Positions 32,777-45,619 are shown, numbered from the stretch's first letter. The stretch: 64,000 nt of DNA from Cryptomeria japonica (GCF_030272615.1 NC_081408.1:404295389-404359388), one strand, 5' to 3'. Numbers and translations: made by a program. The notes: a model not told the origin generated them from the letters alone.

Positions 32777-34779
32777 ATGCCTATTGTCACTTGCTCTCAA
32801 AGAAACGAGAAAAGCGAATCACAACCAGAGTCAAGTATGGGTCGTAGACTATCCACCCCTTTCAAGTATACTAATCTGGGAGATACAAAGATCACTGAGG
32901 AACTTCTCCAAGAATGTCAAGAAAACCCCTCATTCCAAAGGCTCATGGAAAGAATTATTGAAGAAGACAAGGAAAAATATATGCTCATGCTAACTAGAAA
33001 AAGAGTTAGACTTCCTGAATATTTTGATACCGAAAACTTAAGGAATGTAGATGAACAAATATTTAGAACAAGGTCTAGAAATTACACCTATCAAGACCAA
33101 CAAAGAGAAGACAAAACACATGACCCAAAAATCATACATGAACAAAATAACACACCCGAACACAACCATGCCCGAACTTGGGATAATCTTAATGAAAGGG
33201 AAGAAGCTTTCCGTCGACGTACCAATACACCCATGATCGCTCTTACACACAAAATTCAAATGTTGCAAAGGCAAATTCAAGACATGCAACAAGGGACCAC
33301 AGTGTGATACTCCTTGGATGAGATCTGTCCTTATCCCTTTGATAGGAGATTAAACATGATACCTTTTCCCCTGCATTCATATAACCAAAATCCGACAAAT
33401 ACGATGGTAAAAGTGATCCCAGCGATCATGTTCGGGAATTTTGTACCATAAGCCTAGAGTTTTCTCATGATGATACTTACCTAATGAGGCTATTCCCAAG
33501 AAGTTTGGGAGGGCAAACAATGGAGTGGTTGTCTAAACTTACACCTCCCATCAGATCATTTGATGAGTTCATAAACAAATTTATCATATAATACTCCTAT
33601 AATATTCAACACGCAATAACCATGTTGTATGTAAGCAACACCAAACAAAACAAAAAAGAAACATTCATGACATTTCTTCAGCTTTGGAGACGTATGGTTT
33701 TGAGATATCCTCGAGACGTGCCTGAAAAAGAAAAGATGGAGATCTTTATTGACAATCTAAATAGTGAGATGAGTTATCAACTCAAACTCCAATGCATACC
33801 ATCTTTTGCCAAGTTAATCGAAAATAGAATCCAAGTAGAGGAAGCCTGCATCAAGAAAGGAACATTAAACTTCTTTAAAGAAGGAACTAACTCATCCAAC
33901 ACTCACTCCTTTAACAATCAAAACAACAACAACACCTTAGACAAATCCAGATTTTAGACAAGAAACAAAAACATTGTTATGAGGTAGGAGCTAATGCTAA
34001 TGATATAAAGTCCAAACAACAAGTATTAGCTTTATCAGGTAATCCACAATCTAACAAAAATTGAAAAGGTGTTAATCAAGGCACTAACACTTATCCACAA
34101 AATACTAATCAAGGACCTTCAATTTCAAACATCAACAACAATACCCAAGGCAACAAAAATACCCAAGGCAACAACAATAACCAAGGAAACAGTGCTAATC
34201 GAGCGAATAATACAAACCAAAGAGGAAACACCAACACTTTCCCAAATAGATGCATCAACACACCATTGGGGAAAACCTTAGAATCAGCATTTTGAGAACT
34301 CTTGGCAAACAAGATTATCACATTACTGACCATAAACAACTTTGAACCCTAGATCAAACCACCTTGGTGGAATGACGCATTTCTGTGATTTTCATCGCAA
34401 CAAAGGACATCACACAAATGATTGCATGAGGCTTAAGAATATTGTTTAGGATATGATCGATAGAGGTGATTTAATGGTTGATGGTCTCAAAACAAATGGT
34501 GGCCATGGCGCCTTTAAAAATCATCTTCCAAATTTCAACAAGGAAGGAGCATCATCATCAAAAGATACAAGGGGAGCTCATATAAATTACTTGTACAACA
34601 ACACCATCAATCACATATCAAAAAATGACAACCAAATAAATGTTATAAAAATCAAGGACAAACAAGACCATGCATCAATCAATGTGATAACCAAAGCTCA
34701 AAAATACATCTTGAAAGGGCATACATCAACATCGAGTACTATCCCCAAGACTCAATATGATTTGGTTAATCAACTGTGA
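32777..34779 (+). pseudogene. gag of element D (frameshifted)
   Basis: The N-terminal part (32777-33307) is charged and helical and ends MLQRQIQDMQ. The capsid domain follows at about 33390-33960, with SDPSDHVREF, LMRLFPRSLGGQTMEWL and a basic, Asn-rich tail. A knuckle of Cys-x2-His-x4-His-x4-Cys is read at 34384-34425 (CDFHRNKGHHTNDC). The frame changes between 33307 and 33622. The layout is the same as gag of element B, though the sequences have clearly diverged. Confidence 0.82.
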
Positions 34780-35600
34780 AGAACTCCTGCTCAAATATCC
34801 ATACTCGAGTTACTTAAACTCTCACCGAAACATAAAGACATCTTAGAACAAGCACTAGTTGAAACAAATGTTCCTCAAGATATGGACATTGAGAAATTCC
34901 AAGCCATGGTGGCTCATATGACAGGGCCTCATAATCTCACCTTTTTCAAACATGATAATATCTATTTGAGTCATCCACATAACACCCCCCTTCATATTGA
35001 AGTCTTAGTCTAAAACCATTGAGTTAAAATAGTATTAATAGATGGAGGAGCTGGTCTCAATATCTGTACTTTAAAACTTATCCATGCATTAGGATTTTTG
35101 AACAGTCTATTGATCCACACAAAATAATCACCATCAAGGCCTATGATGATGAAGAAAGATCATCCAAAGGGACAGTGATACTACCTATTCAGGTAGGACT
35201 GATACAAAGAGACACTATGTGCCAAATCTTAGACATAGACTTAACATACAATATTTTAATGGGTCATCCTTGGATACATGAAATGCAAGCAGTGCCTTCA
35301 ACATACCATCTGTGTGTCAAATTCCCATATAATGGATAGGAAATTTCCATATCTGTCGATAATAATCCTTTTCAACATTGCAATGCTATGGAGGCAGCTC
35401 AAGGCAACCTGGTTGCACACAACAGGGAAGCTCTAGCTTCCTCAACATTAGATCATCATCAAGAAAAGCTCAATTCTTTATCCATAGACTTCAAACAAAA
35501 GATGAAAATCAAAGAGAAAGGCATGGGAGAATATTCTTTCGAACCCATGTGTCTATCCAAATTGCCAACATCACCAAAATCTCATGGGAAACCTTCTGCA
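34780..35600 (+). pseudogene. Aspartic protease of element D
   Basis: The catalytic Asp-Gly-Gly is seen in VLIDGGAGLNICTLKL near 35030-35080, and the second motif in YNILMGHPWIHEMQA at about 35250-35290 (His for Arg in the usual GRPW). Stops near 35013 and a frame change near 35100 break it. The upstream AQISILELLKLSPKHKDIL matches the gag-protease junction of element B. Confidence 0.8.
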
Positions 35601-37080
35601 TAGACACATCAAGCGACACAACCCGTCACCAAGTTTGATGGAAAATTTATCCAATTGGGCACACTAGCAAATGAATCAGAAGAGAAAGACATCCTTAGTT
35701 GGCTATACATGGATGAGGAAGATGTCAGAGGTGCTACTCTGGAGGTGGCCATACCAACACAACAATATAGAAAAGGAATCCTAATCATGCAATAGATGGG
35801 ATACACTGGCAAAGGACCTATAGGCAAGTGTCAAGAAGGCATTACAAAACTGCTAGAACCTCCTTCACAATTTTCTCTAGACAAAACAAGATTGGGATAT
35901 GGACACAACATACCACCTAGGCACAAACAAAATAAGTATCAGAAACCTCAGTGGAAAGCAAATAAAAAATACAATGAGAACTCATGGCAAGAGGCACTAC
36001 ACCAAGAAGCAAAAACAACAAGGAAAGAGCGAGAGCACCAGGAAAAAGAGAAACGACAAGAGGAACTAGTCATTCAAAGGGAAGAAGCATCTTATGAGAA
36101 AGTACATCATGTACATGAACCTATTCAACACAAGGCAGAGTCATTACCCGAAAATATCATTGCTCCCCAAGGAGAAATAGTGTATGAAAAAATGCAAAGG
36201 GTACAAGCAGGCTCTAATTATGAATCAGAAAAAACTACAATACTGGTATCAATTATCAGAGATCTGTTCTCACCCTACAACGTACCTATCAACAACAGTG
36301 AAAGACTTTGGCATAATACTTCTGAAATTGATTCTAATGACTATGAATGGGGTAGTTGTTCAAATATTACTGAGGATGACAAAGAAGGTACTATGCATTC
36401 ACACACACCCCTTTCTCAGGAGGGACAAGGCGCGGAGTCTCGATTAATTGAATTCAGACCATGACATATCTATGAGGCTAAGGAAAATGAGCAGTGACAC
36501 TACAAACAATTATACATCAAAGATGATACCATCAAAGACCTTGACAATATCATTAACCTAACCAACATCCCAGACAACTATAACAATACTTCTATCATGA
36601 CACTTACCGCAGCCGATCTCGACCCACCAAATGACTCTCTACCACTTGTATTTCCTGATTTGATAGACTGGGAAGAACCTGAACACCATGATATACCTAT
36701 TTTCCTAGATGAAGGCTCCATTGTCCATTACCTATGTATAGTCAACCCGGAAATAGGCTCTACCATTGAACAAAATAATGATATTTGCAATTGGGAGGGT
36801 GCCAAGTCTCTCAGTCGCAAAAATGAGAGAAACAAAGGATCTAATGCTGAAAACCAGTCAATGGCAGCACTAGATCACAAAAAAGTCAAAATAAAGGATG
36901 CATCTGAGGGTGAAAACCTTTTTAAGGGACCTAAGGATGAGAGACTTGACACTCTTCCTGAACACTATCAAGAGCGGTCACCCATATTGATTAAGCCAAC
37001 TCAATCAATAAACATTGGTACAGAAGCAACAACTAAAAACATACACCTAGCAGAATCACTGACAGATGAGGAACAACCAT
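35601..37080 (+). pseudogene. Protease-RT linker of element D, G-patch-like
   Basis: MGYTGKGPIGKCQEGITKLL at about 35796-35855 resembles the G-patch of element B (KMGYKGHGLG), though glycine spacing has decayed, and LGYGH follows. The rest (35880-36460) is a charged, coiled-coil-like stretch (RKEREHQEKEKRQEEL), then an acidic region (36597-37082, DWEEPEHHDIPIFLDE) as found ahead of RT in this family. Confidence 0.6.
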
Positions 37081-37990
37081 AGTTCATCAAATTCTTCAAA
37101 GAAAAATAAATCAATTTTTCCTGGTCCTATGTTGATATACCTGAGATAGATCCAAACCTAATCATGCATCATTTATCTATTGCTCCAGGAGCTAAGCTAG
37201 TCAACAAAAAGTTAAGAAAGATGAATCCACATGTGGCATTAATGGTCAAAGATGAACTAAATAAGTTATTAGATGTCGGATTTATTAGACCTGTAGACTA
37301 TGTTGAATGGATTTCAAACATTGTACCAGTTTCAAAACTAGATGAAAGCATCAAAATATGCACAGACTTTATAGATGTCAACAAAGCCTATCCAAAGGAT
37401 GACTTTCCTTTGACTAGCATCGACATAATTGTGGACCTAACAACAGGCCATGCAATGCTATCATTAATGGATAGTTTCTCTAGCTTTAATAAAATCAAGA
37501 TAGCTCTAGAAGATCAAGATAAAACTATGTTCACCTATCCTTGGGGAACATATTGTTGGAACGTCATGCCTTTTGGCTTGCAGAATGTTGGGGCAACTTA
37601 TCAAAGAGAAATGACGACAATCTTTCATGATATGATGCATACCTTCATGGAGGACTATGTGGATGATTTACTAGCTAAGTCATTCACTTGAGCATAACAT
37701 ATGGACATATTACATAAAATCTTTCAAAGATTGGAGCAATTCCAAGTCAGGCTAAACCCTAAGAAGTGTGTCTTCGGGGTGACATCAGGTAAACTATTAG
37801 GCTACATTGTGTCTGCAAAAGGCATTGAAGTAGATCCAACGAAGGTACATGCCATCATAGAGATGCCACCTCCCAGAATCATTAGTCAACTCAGATCTCT
37901 ACAAGGATGGCTACAGTCTATTAGATGATTCATAGCCCAACTAGCAGATAAAAGTCTACCATTCAATCATCTGCTACATAAGAACATACC
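37081..37990 (+). pseudogene. Reverse transcriptase of element D
   Basis: Read from the pre-RT motif (FSWSYVDIPEIDPNLIMHHL region at about 37117-37175), through RKMNPHVALMVKDELNKLL, GFIRPVDYVEWISNIVPVSK, KAYPKDDFPLTSIDIIVD and MPFGLQNVGATYQREM, to the active site YVDD at 37656-37667. LNPKKCVFGVTSGKLLGYIV and LRSLQGWLQSIR follow. Stops at about 37691 and 37928. Close relative of the RT of element B. Confidence 0.9.
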
Positions 37991-38480
37991 ATTCCGATGG
38001 GAAGCCAAGTGTGCGAAATCATTCTATAAACTCAAGCAATATCTAATGAATCCACTAGTTCTGGTACCACCCATAGTAGGGAAGCCGCTCATTCTCTACA
38101 TATCAACAACAAAAGTATCACTGGGGGCACTGTTAGCACAAGAAGATCACGAAGACAAGGAATGATCTATATATTACATCAAAGATAAATTACACATTCA
38201 TTGAGAAGGCTTGTTTAGCTATGGTATTCGCCTCTCAAAATTTTTGCCATTACATGCTAGCTCATGCAATCAAGCTATTAACAAAAAATGATCCTCTCAA
38301 GTATTTACTCAACAAAGCAGTTCTTACAGGTCAACTGGCTAAATGGGTCATGATTCTTAGTGAGTTTGATATCCAATACACAAAGCGTCGGGCTATCAAG
38401 GGATAGGTAATTATAGATCAATTAGCTGAAGCACCACTACTAGATAAACAACCAATGTAGGTGGAATTTCTAGACATGGA
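37991..38480 (+). pseudogene. RT-linked RNase H of element D (decayed)
   Basis: KPLILYISTTKVSLGALLAQ is the equivalent of the element B domain, again without an Asp at the first catalytic position. A frame change near 38150-38220 leads to VFASQNFCHYMLAHAIKLLT and KWVMILSEFDIQYTKRRAIK. This second, likely inactive RT-linked RNase H supports the idea that the extra RNase H does the work in this group. Confidence 0.8.
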
Positions 38481-38930
38481 TGTCCTTACTATTACCCTCA
38501 AGCAATGGACCCTGTACTTTTAAGGTTCCTACACCCAACATGGATCAAGTGTCGGCATCTTGTTCGTCACTCCTGAAGGACATACTATTCCAAGATCGTA
38601 TAGGCTCATGTTTCCATGCACTAATAACATCCTTGAGTATGAATCCCCGATCATAGGAATCAAAATGGCAGTGGAATGGAGAATCATGAAATTGAAAGTC
38701 TATGGAGATTCTCAACTAGTTATAAATCAGATCAACAATGAATATCAGACAAAGGATGACAAGCTGCTGCCATACAAAATAATGGTGGATGATTTCAAAC
38801 AGTACTTTGTATAGATCACCTTCGAGCAAATACCAAGGTTGGACAACAGAGCAATCGATGCAATGTCCACTATCGCTTCAATGCTACAAATTCTAGAGCA
38901 ACAGAGTCATTATGAGTTTCTGGTAGAGCA
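38481..38930 (+). pseudogene. Extra RNase H (aRNH) of element D
   Basis: GSYTQHGSSVGILFVTPEGH, NNILEYESPIIGIKMAVEW (Glu), KVYGDSQLVINQINNEYQTK (third Asp kept) and DNRAIDAMSTIASML (last Asp). The start has a stop where YFDGS would be (TFKGSYT style, about 38517). One TAG near 38813 fits CAG-to-TAG. Position after RNase H and before integrase is the same as in B and unlike A. Confidence 0.85.
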
Positions 38931-40265
38931 ACTGTTTTCCCCGGCCTATGATACTTTTGCATCCCACATCATCTATGCCTTAACCGGTTCAGACTCCCCT
39001 CTATACGGGGCAATATATGAATATCTTAAAACCAATACCATACCACTCGACCTATCTTGTAACAAAAAACATAGCTTTATCTGGCAAGCCGCCCGTTATA
39101 CCTTAACCACTGACACACTTTACCATCGAGGTCTAGATGGTACTCTTATTTGTTGCCTTGACCGTAATGAATCTGAATTTGCTTTACATGAGCTTCACGA
39201 GGGTATCTGTGGCATGCATTCAAGTGGTCCTACTCTCGCTAAAAAAATTCTAAGAATGGGATATTACTGGCCGACAATGGAGAAAGACTCTTATCAATTT
39301 GAAAAGAAATTTCCTAAGTGACAAATTCATGGCAATCTTATCCATGCACCGCATAGGAGTTGCAGCCATTTATAACATCTTGGCCTTTTTGTCAGTGGGG
39401 ACTTGATTTAGTAGGGAAAATCCATCCTTCTTGTTCACATGGACACAAGTTCATTATCACTGCAACAGAGTATTTAACAAAATGGATTGAAGCATTCCCA
39501 CTGACCACAGTAACTGGAAAATAGATTGCCTCATTTATTCTCAATTATCTAATTTGCAGGTATGGCATTCCCAGTTCCATCATCACAGACAACGAGCATC
39601 CCTTCAAAAATCAAGACGTGTGAGAACTATGTGAGCGATTCAAAATCCAGCATCGCTTCTCTACACCTTACTACCCATAGGGGAATGGTCAAGTCAAAGC
39701 ATCCAATAAAACAATCTTGAAAATCCTAAAGAAAATAGTAAATGATGCAGGTAAGGATTGGCATGTACAACTCAATCTGACACTCTAGGCATATAGGACT
39801 AGCATTCAGACACCTACAGGGGCTACGCCATATTTATTGGTTTACAGATCATAGGAAATTCTACCTCTTGAGGTAGAAATTCCATCACTCGGAGTATCGT
39901 TGAAGGGCCTCATACCAGATGAGGAGTATCGGGTAAACAGATTGCAGGAACTAGAGCTTCTGGATGAAAAATGGCAACATGCCTATGATCATCTCAAAGT
40001 ATACCAGCAGCTCATGTGCGGAAGCTACAATGACAGAGTCATCCCTAGGATTTTTAAAGTCGGTGATCTTGTACTCAAAGAAAATCCCAAAAATCAACAG
40101 GATCGCGAAAAGAAGGGGAAGTTTGAACCTAATTGGTTAGGTCCCTATGTCATTATATCAGCCTATGGATTAGGCACCTATCAACTAACAAATTCAGAAG
40201 GAGATGTGCTCGATGAACTAACCAACAAAATCCATCTAAAGAAATTCTACACTTTAGTGGTTTAA
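38931..40265 (+). pseudogene. Integrase of element D, catalytic Glu changed to Lys
   Basis: The zinc domain starts at HEGICGMHSSGPTLAKKILR; its Cys pair region has decayed (FEKKFPK). The core is read across stops and a frame change at about 39370-39720: WGLDLVGKIHPS (first Asp), SSIITDNEHPF (second Asp), GNGQVKASNK, where Glu should stand in place of Lys (GAG-to-AAG). The C-terminal domain has NWLGPYVII and ends at LKKFYTLVV. Non-functional several times over. Confidence 0.85.
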
Positions 40266-42269
40266 ATGCATGAAAAAAGTGAAAAATACAAAAAAATAAA
40301 AAAGTAAAAAAACAACAAAAAAAGTGCAATAAAAACAAGTGGTGAAAACCTGGCAACAGGCACTATTTGTGAGAGAACAACTCCTCTATCTATCACTACT
40401 CATATCTTTTACATCCATCCAAAGTCAAAGATAATGGCCATCGCCCAACACTCTTCACGCAACATTATCCTAGACATACTTAGTGTAGTCATTGTCCTTG
40501 ATTATCTAAAGATTAGCTCAACATATCCCACCGTAGATTGGTGATCACTGTGTATATCCACATCAATAGATATTTATCACTAGGGGAAGAATTCCTCTCA
40601 AAATTAACCATTCCAAACAATGAACAAACAAGAATCACAACACGCTAAGGAAGTCCTATCAACAACAGCTCATCAGGGAAGAAAACTAGGCAATTATCCA
40701 ACTAAAAACTTTAACATACACATGATGGATGATTTTCTGAATTAAAATTTGTTTACATCTAGCATGAAGTTTTAAATATTTTGTATCTTAAAATTTTTGA
40801 ATCATTAGATCTCCTAAATTTCTCAACGATGCATCGAGCTAGAGAAGGCAACGGGAGGAATCTGATATTTTTTTGGTTTTCTGTCTGTGAGGTGATCACT
40901 TGTACGGTGCAAATTTGTCTTGCGACATGATTGAAAACATATCATTGAAGATATTGATCCACTTTACACATACAAATGGTTAACTCTTGTCTGTTTTATG
41001 CAAGCAACACTTAGGTCATCTTGGTTTAATTATACCTCGACGCTTGTTTCGTCTTGCCATATCAAAGTCTATGTAAGTGTTACTCAGGTCATTATGGTTC
41101 AATTATACCATTAATCTTGTATAAACTTCCAACATATCAAAAGCTCAATGATGACAAACCAAAACAAAGCAAAAACAAGTGAATAAACAGGAATGACAGC
41201 GAGAGAATGAAGGTGATCATTTAGTTGCATATCATTTTATTCTTACATTTAATTGCATATCATTTTTAATCTTGCATTTAGTTGCATATCATTTTAATCT
41301 TGCATTTAGCTCATATCATTTTCAACTTGCACTTAGTTGGATATCATTTAAAAAAAAACTTGCATATCATACATCTCATTTTCAAGATACATCTCACATC
41401 ATTATCATATCATACATCAAAGAAATCAAGATAACAAAGAATCATCATATTCTCATTTCATTATGGATCCAACATCACAATCAAAATCAAAAGCATTACT
41501 ATCTAAGCATTACATCATCATATAAGCATCATATCAATGCATATCATAAATCATCATCCATAACACATCACATGTGAATCATAGAAATCAATGCCATACA
41601 TATATCTCAAAAATGGTCGAAATGTACAAAGGGTATCATGTCTATCAAAATACAACAAAATGATCAAAGTACAATAGAGACACGTCTCTCAGGTATGACT
41701 ATCTCCTGAGGCTGACGGTCTCATAGCAGATATCATAGCTTCTGGATCTCCACCAGGTGGATCACATCAGGGAGGCCCCGTAACACCTTTTCTCTTTGTC
41801 CCTGTCTGACTACGAGAAGATCAACTAGCTGCATAGTTAGGAGATCTGTGCTCTCTAGGGACTAGCTCCTCATATAACTGCATGTAGTACTTAGCCTCCT
41901 TAGTCATGTACCATATCTCCCTTAGTGTATCTTGCATCAGGGCACCACCTGTCACTCTCTCCAATCTCTCAGCAAGCTCCTCTACCTATCCCTGACACTC
42001 TCTCTCTATATCCCGCTCTGCCATAATCTGTGTAATATGGCATTGTTGTGCTAGCACTTGTGCTTGTATCTGCTGCATTGTGACCTATAGGGATCTAATC
42101 TATGAGTCCTGTCGATGGGTGGGTACCCTAATCTAAACAAGTACCTATGTTGTGGTCCCACCCATACTTGTCCCTGTCCGAGGTGTCGATGGAGGTAGAA
42201 CATCCGATCTCCTCCTCTGGGCGGGTCGCCTAACATCCTTTATACCCCCCACTGCCGCTAACACTGCAC
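40266..42269 (+). other. 3' region of element D, first part
   Basis: No gene on the plus strand. It starts with an A-rich tract and GTGGTGAAAACCTGGCAAC, a block shared with element B. It then holds a 32-bp repeat array (41219-41366) and AT-rich sequence full of ATCAT words. From about 41690 the sequence becomes CT-rich and merges into the C-terminal end of the antisense frame. Confidence 0.65.
41219..41366. repeat. Tandem repeat of about 32 bp, 5 units
   Basis: Units of the type TTAGTTGCATATCATTTTAA followed by TCTTGCATTT, with substitutions and one A-rich interruption (41350-41357). Confidence 0.85.
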
Positions 42270-42289
42270 CTACCCTACTAGCACCACCA

Positions 42290-42480
42290 ATACCAAGGAG
42301 AATTCCTCCTCCTCTCCCTCCATCCCCTCCTCATCCTCTATCTCTCCCACCATCACCCCCTTGTCCTCTATCTCTCCCTCCACCTCCTCTATCACCTCCT
42401 CTATCACCTCCTCTATCACCTCCTCCACCTCCTCCTCCATCACCTCCTCCATTATCCCCACCTCCATCTCCTTCCTCCTC
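42290..42480. repeat. CT-rich low-complexity stretch
   Basis: Short imperfect repeats of CACCTCCTC and CTATCACCTCCT. They encode the Gly/Asp/Arg-rich tail on the minus strand; the long plus-strand Pro-rich frame across it is a by-product. Confidence 0.85.
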
Positions 42481-42980
42481 TCCCTCCTCATCTCTCTGTC
42501 TAACTCCCCCTCGCCTCTTTGGCTGCTCATCCTCATCATCATCAAAAGCATGTAACATCTCTGCTAGATCCAATATCCATGCCACTACATGTGCCACGAA
42601 GTAGGTAGAGAACTCCTCAGTCATCCCAACATCAACAACCCCAGATTCGTAATCCTAGATCTGGCCTACCAATGTCATGTACTCCTCCACTACCGCTACA
42701 CTATCCATTGTGGGCCCCCATTTGGGCACATCCCATCTTTGACGAACATATAAAAATGCTCCCTGTGGTATCCCCTGCTGTCTCCCATATTGGCGATGCA
42801 CATGGCTATGCAAAAATCACTCAATGATAAAGGGCATCCGCTCGATCAAATATCTCGACATATACACAGGGCATCTCAAGCCCGTCCTCAACCCACACCT
42901 CACAATCTATATATGGTCTCCAAATGACCGCATCAATATCATCCATTTCTCTCTACTAGTGCTCTAATTTGCCCAGCTTA

Positions 42981-42985
42981 CACTG
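42981..42985. repeat. Target-site duplication of the solo LTR, left copy
   Basis: CACTG before TGTTGG; the same bases follow the solo LTR at 44273-44277. Confidence 0.9.
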
Positions 42986-43054
42986 TGTTGGAACCCTAAA
43001 ATTTGCAATTTTTAGAATTCCAAATTCCAAGACAATGAGCAAGAAAAATTCTAA

Positions 43055-43090
<36 letters not shown>

Positions 43091-44272
43091 TGAATAGGTA
43101 CAAGTAATATATTTTATATTTGTTGCACAATATGAAACCATAACATAAACACAATAATGGGCATAAAAAATGGAGTGTGAAGCACCAAAGGGGGTATTTA
43201 CATCATTTAAAGACCATTTATCCATTATATACCCATAAAATAGCCTTAAAATACCTCTAATATGCCTAAACAACTTGTAAAGTGATAATTAATTACATAA
43301 ACTAAGGCAATTTCGGGATTTGGAATTATTTTTATTTAAAAGAGGGGTGTCTTTTCACCCAAAGGGGTATGAAAACCATTCAAACACATATATATGTGTG
43401 ATGTAAAATGTAAAGAGAGAAGAAAAAGGAGAGAATAGAGACAAGAGGTGGAGGCAATTTTGTACTTTTAAACTTTTTATCAAAAATAACCAGTTGCATT
43501 TTCTTTATCATATGTGTTGAGAGTTAACATATTTTTAGAAGGCAGTTGCTTATGATATTATCTAAAAGTGGATAAGGTTATTCGTGTTCTTCCAGTAAAA
43601 TTTTGTGTTTTATATTGTAGATTTGGATCAAAAAGATTTACTCGCGAATTGTAATTGTTCCTTGTATTTCTTCCTTGGATGGTCTCTTAAAAGTTAGGGT
43701 AAAATTCATTCAAGCAGTTTACAATATAGACATTGAAGTAGAGCTCATAAGAAACAATAATTGACGGACTCATCGAGAGGTGGTGGGATTAAAAACTGTC
43801 TCATAAGTTTACACAATAAGTCCTAAAGAAATATAAGACTCTGTAGCCCAAATAAGAGGAAAGGCACTGATCATTTGTAAACAAACCCTTTAACCATACC
43901 AGTTACCCTTTACTTTTAAGCATTAGGATTAGTAGAGTAGGTATAGTAGGTAATTTAGCCAAAGTGTAACATATATACTTTTGTAAGATACATAGATCAA
44001 TACACACATCTGAAATCAATCTGTTTAAGAAACTTATGCCATTCTGAGACTAGGAGATATCAGATTAAGACACTAAATCTGCTATAAAAAGCATTAGCTG
44101 AAGGAACAACTAGTGAGTAGGTATACCCGCCTAGGTCCTGCAGAGCCTAAAGTGAGAGAGTTAGTAACCAAATAGGTTCACTCTATAAGTTGGCCAAGTC
44201 AATTGGAGGGTTTGATCGTAGGAGTTGGCATTTCCTTAGAACCTATCCAATCTGTTGATTTGAGACCCAACA
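42986..44272. mobile_element. Solo LTR (probably Ty1/copia type)
   Basis: 1287 bp, opening TGTTGGAACCC and ending GAGACCCAACA, so TG...CA with an inverted terminal TGTTGG/CCAACA. It is flanked by CACTG on both sides. No PBS, PPT or coding sequence. Removing it and one duplication restores the antisense PMD frame exactly. A TA microsatellite lies at 43053-43092. Unequal recombination between two LTRs is the usual origin. The short TGTTGG-type termini suggest copia; the family is unknown. Confidence 0.88.
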
Positions 44273-44277
44273 CACTG
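44273..44277. repeat. Target-site duplication of the solo LTR, right copy
   Basis: CACTG, identical to 42981-42985. Confidence 0.9.
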
Positions 44278-45059
44278 GACAACTATACCTGTATACCCAT
44301 ATGTATATGCTTGACCAAATGGCCTATCCCTATTTGCAAGTGGTCTTGACATAGGAATGTGCTTCGAGGCCCACACCTATAGTAATGTCACCCCCGCTGA
44401 CAAACTATTGTAGCCTAGATATACCACCTAGTGAAGATCTCTATAAAGGTGGGCTAACATAGAGGACCCCCATGCAAACCTGCATCCCTATGTCACCATA
44501 TCCTCCAAAACCAATCCCCATCCCATGACTAGTCCCTTCGACCTACGGTCGGGACACCAAAATCCACCAACGAAACCTGCTAGTATCGAAGGCAAGGGAG
44601 CATAATACAGATCTACAAACTCCTACCATGGGATCTAATATCCACAAATCTGATCATCCTAGAAGATGCAATGGAGAGCCTTTGTCCCACCCTCCTCAGT
44701 CTTCTCATATGGAAACAAGGCCCCCACAATTAGAATCCACCGAATGTGATAACAGTCCTCAGGTGTGATTGTTATCTCGCTAGTAGCCAAATGGAAGGTG
44801 TTTGTGTCACTATGCCACCTCTCCGCCAAAGCTGTCAACAAACCCCGGTTAATGATATACTGAGGCATGTGTAGTAAAGAAGATAAACCACATCTCTCAA
44901 TCACATCCCTATCAACCTATGACAATCGCGGAATCGATGACCATGGTCACAGAAATCACTCTCATGACTGAAGTACACCAAGTTGTGCCTACGAAACAAC
45001 AAATGTCCATCATCAGTTCTCACATCTATCCGATTTATCCAATCAAAACAAAATCAACT

Positions 45060-45330
45060 TGAAACAATAAAGCATCAAAATCAAGACTCATATAAAAAAT
45101 CCAAGACCCATATCAAAAATCAAAGCACCATATCGCAAATCAAAGACCCATATCAAAAATCAAAGACCCATATCGAAAATCAAAGCACCATATCGAAACT
45201 CAAAGACCCATATCTACAATCTGACTCATATCGAGAAACCATATCAAAGACCCATAACACAAGCAATTCAAAATCCATAACGCAAGCATCACATCAGGAA
45301 TCATATTGGATATCAAGAATCAGAACTCAT
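45060..45330. repeat. Tandem repeat of about 20 bp
   Basis: Roughly ten units of the type AAATCAAAGACCCATATCAA or AAAGCACCATATCGA. A 179-codon open frame across it (44983-45522) is repeat translation (KDPYQKSKTHIENQ) and not a credible gene. Confidence 0.85.
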
Positions 45331-45619
45331 ATCGAACATCAAATTCATATCACAAGGCAAAATTCAAAGATCCATATCAAAAGAAAATCAGGATCCTCAT
45401 TCAAACAATCAATCAAATTGGCACTCCATATCGAAAGCAATTTCAACAACAAATTCCAAATCATCATATCAAGACTCAGACATCATCACAACTGGCAAAC
45501 ATTGGCTCATAACCCATCTTGAAACACTCAACAGGAACCTATCTACCCCTAAGCCATCTATTTCATCTATTACCCCTGCAATGCATTCTTCCAAGTCTTT
45601 TCTGCCCATTTTTTTTCCC

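Larger units (their letters stand above)
42270..44960 (-). pseudogene. Antisense reading frame for a plant-mobile-domain-like protein in element D (decayed)
   Basis: Read on the minus strand from about 44960: RDVIERCGLSSLLHMPQYII, LTALAERWHSDTNTFHLATS, EITITPEDCYHIR, then FAWGSSMLAHLYRDLH, VTLL-stop-VWASKHIPMSRPL. After the solo LTR it continues in frame with DDIDAVIWRPYIDCEVWVED, then YLIERMPFII, YGRQQGIPQGAFLYVRQRWD and an acidic/Gly-Arg tail (GGGDRGGDRGG). These are features of the PMD/MAIN-like family. Most stops (for example 44659) fit CAG-to-TAG, and one frame change lies near 42860. PMD proteins act in plant silencing, and antisense extra frames are known from Tat elements. Confidence 0.78.

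Noticed and set aside
42152-42604. 150-codon plus-strand frame rich in Pro and Ser
   Set aside because: It is the translation of CT-rich low-complexity DNA; the opposite strand carries the PMD-like frame.
44983-45522. 179-codon open frame with KDPYQKSKTHIENQ-type repeats
   Set aside because: It follows directly from a 20-bp tandem repeat that lacks stops in this frame; no domain or start context.
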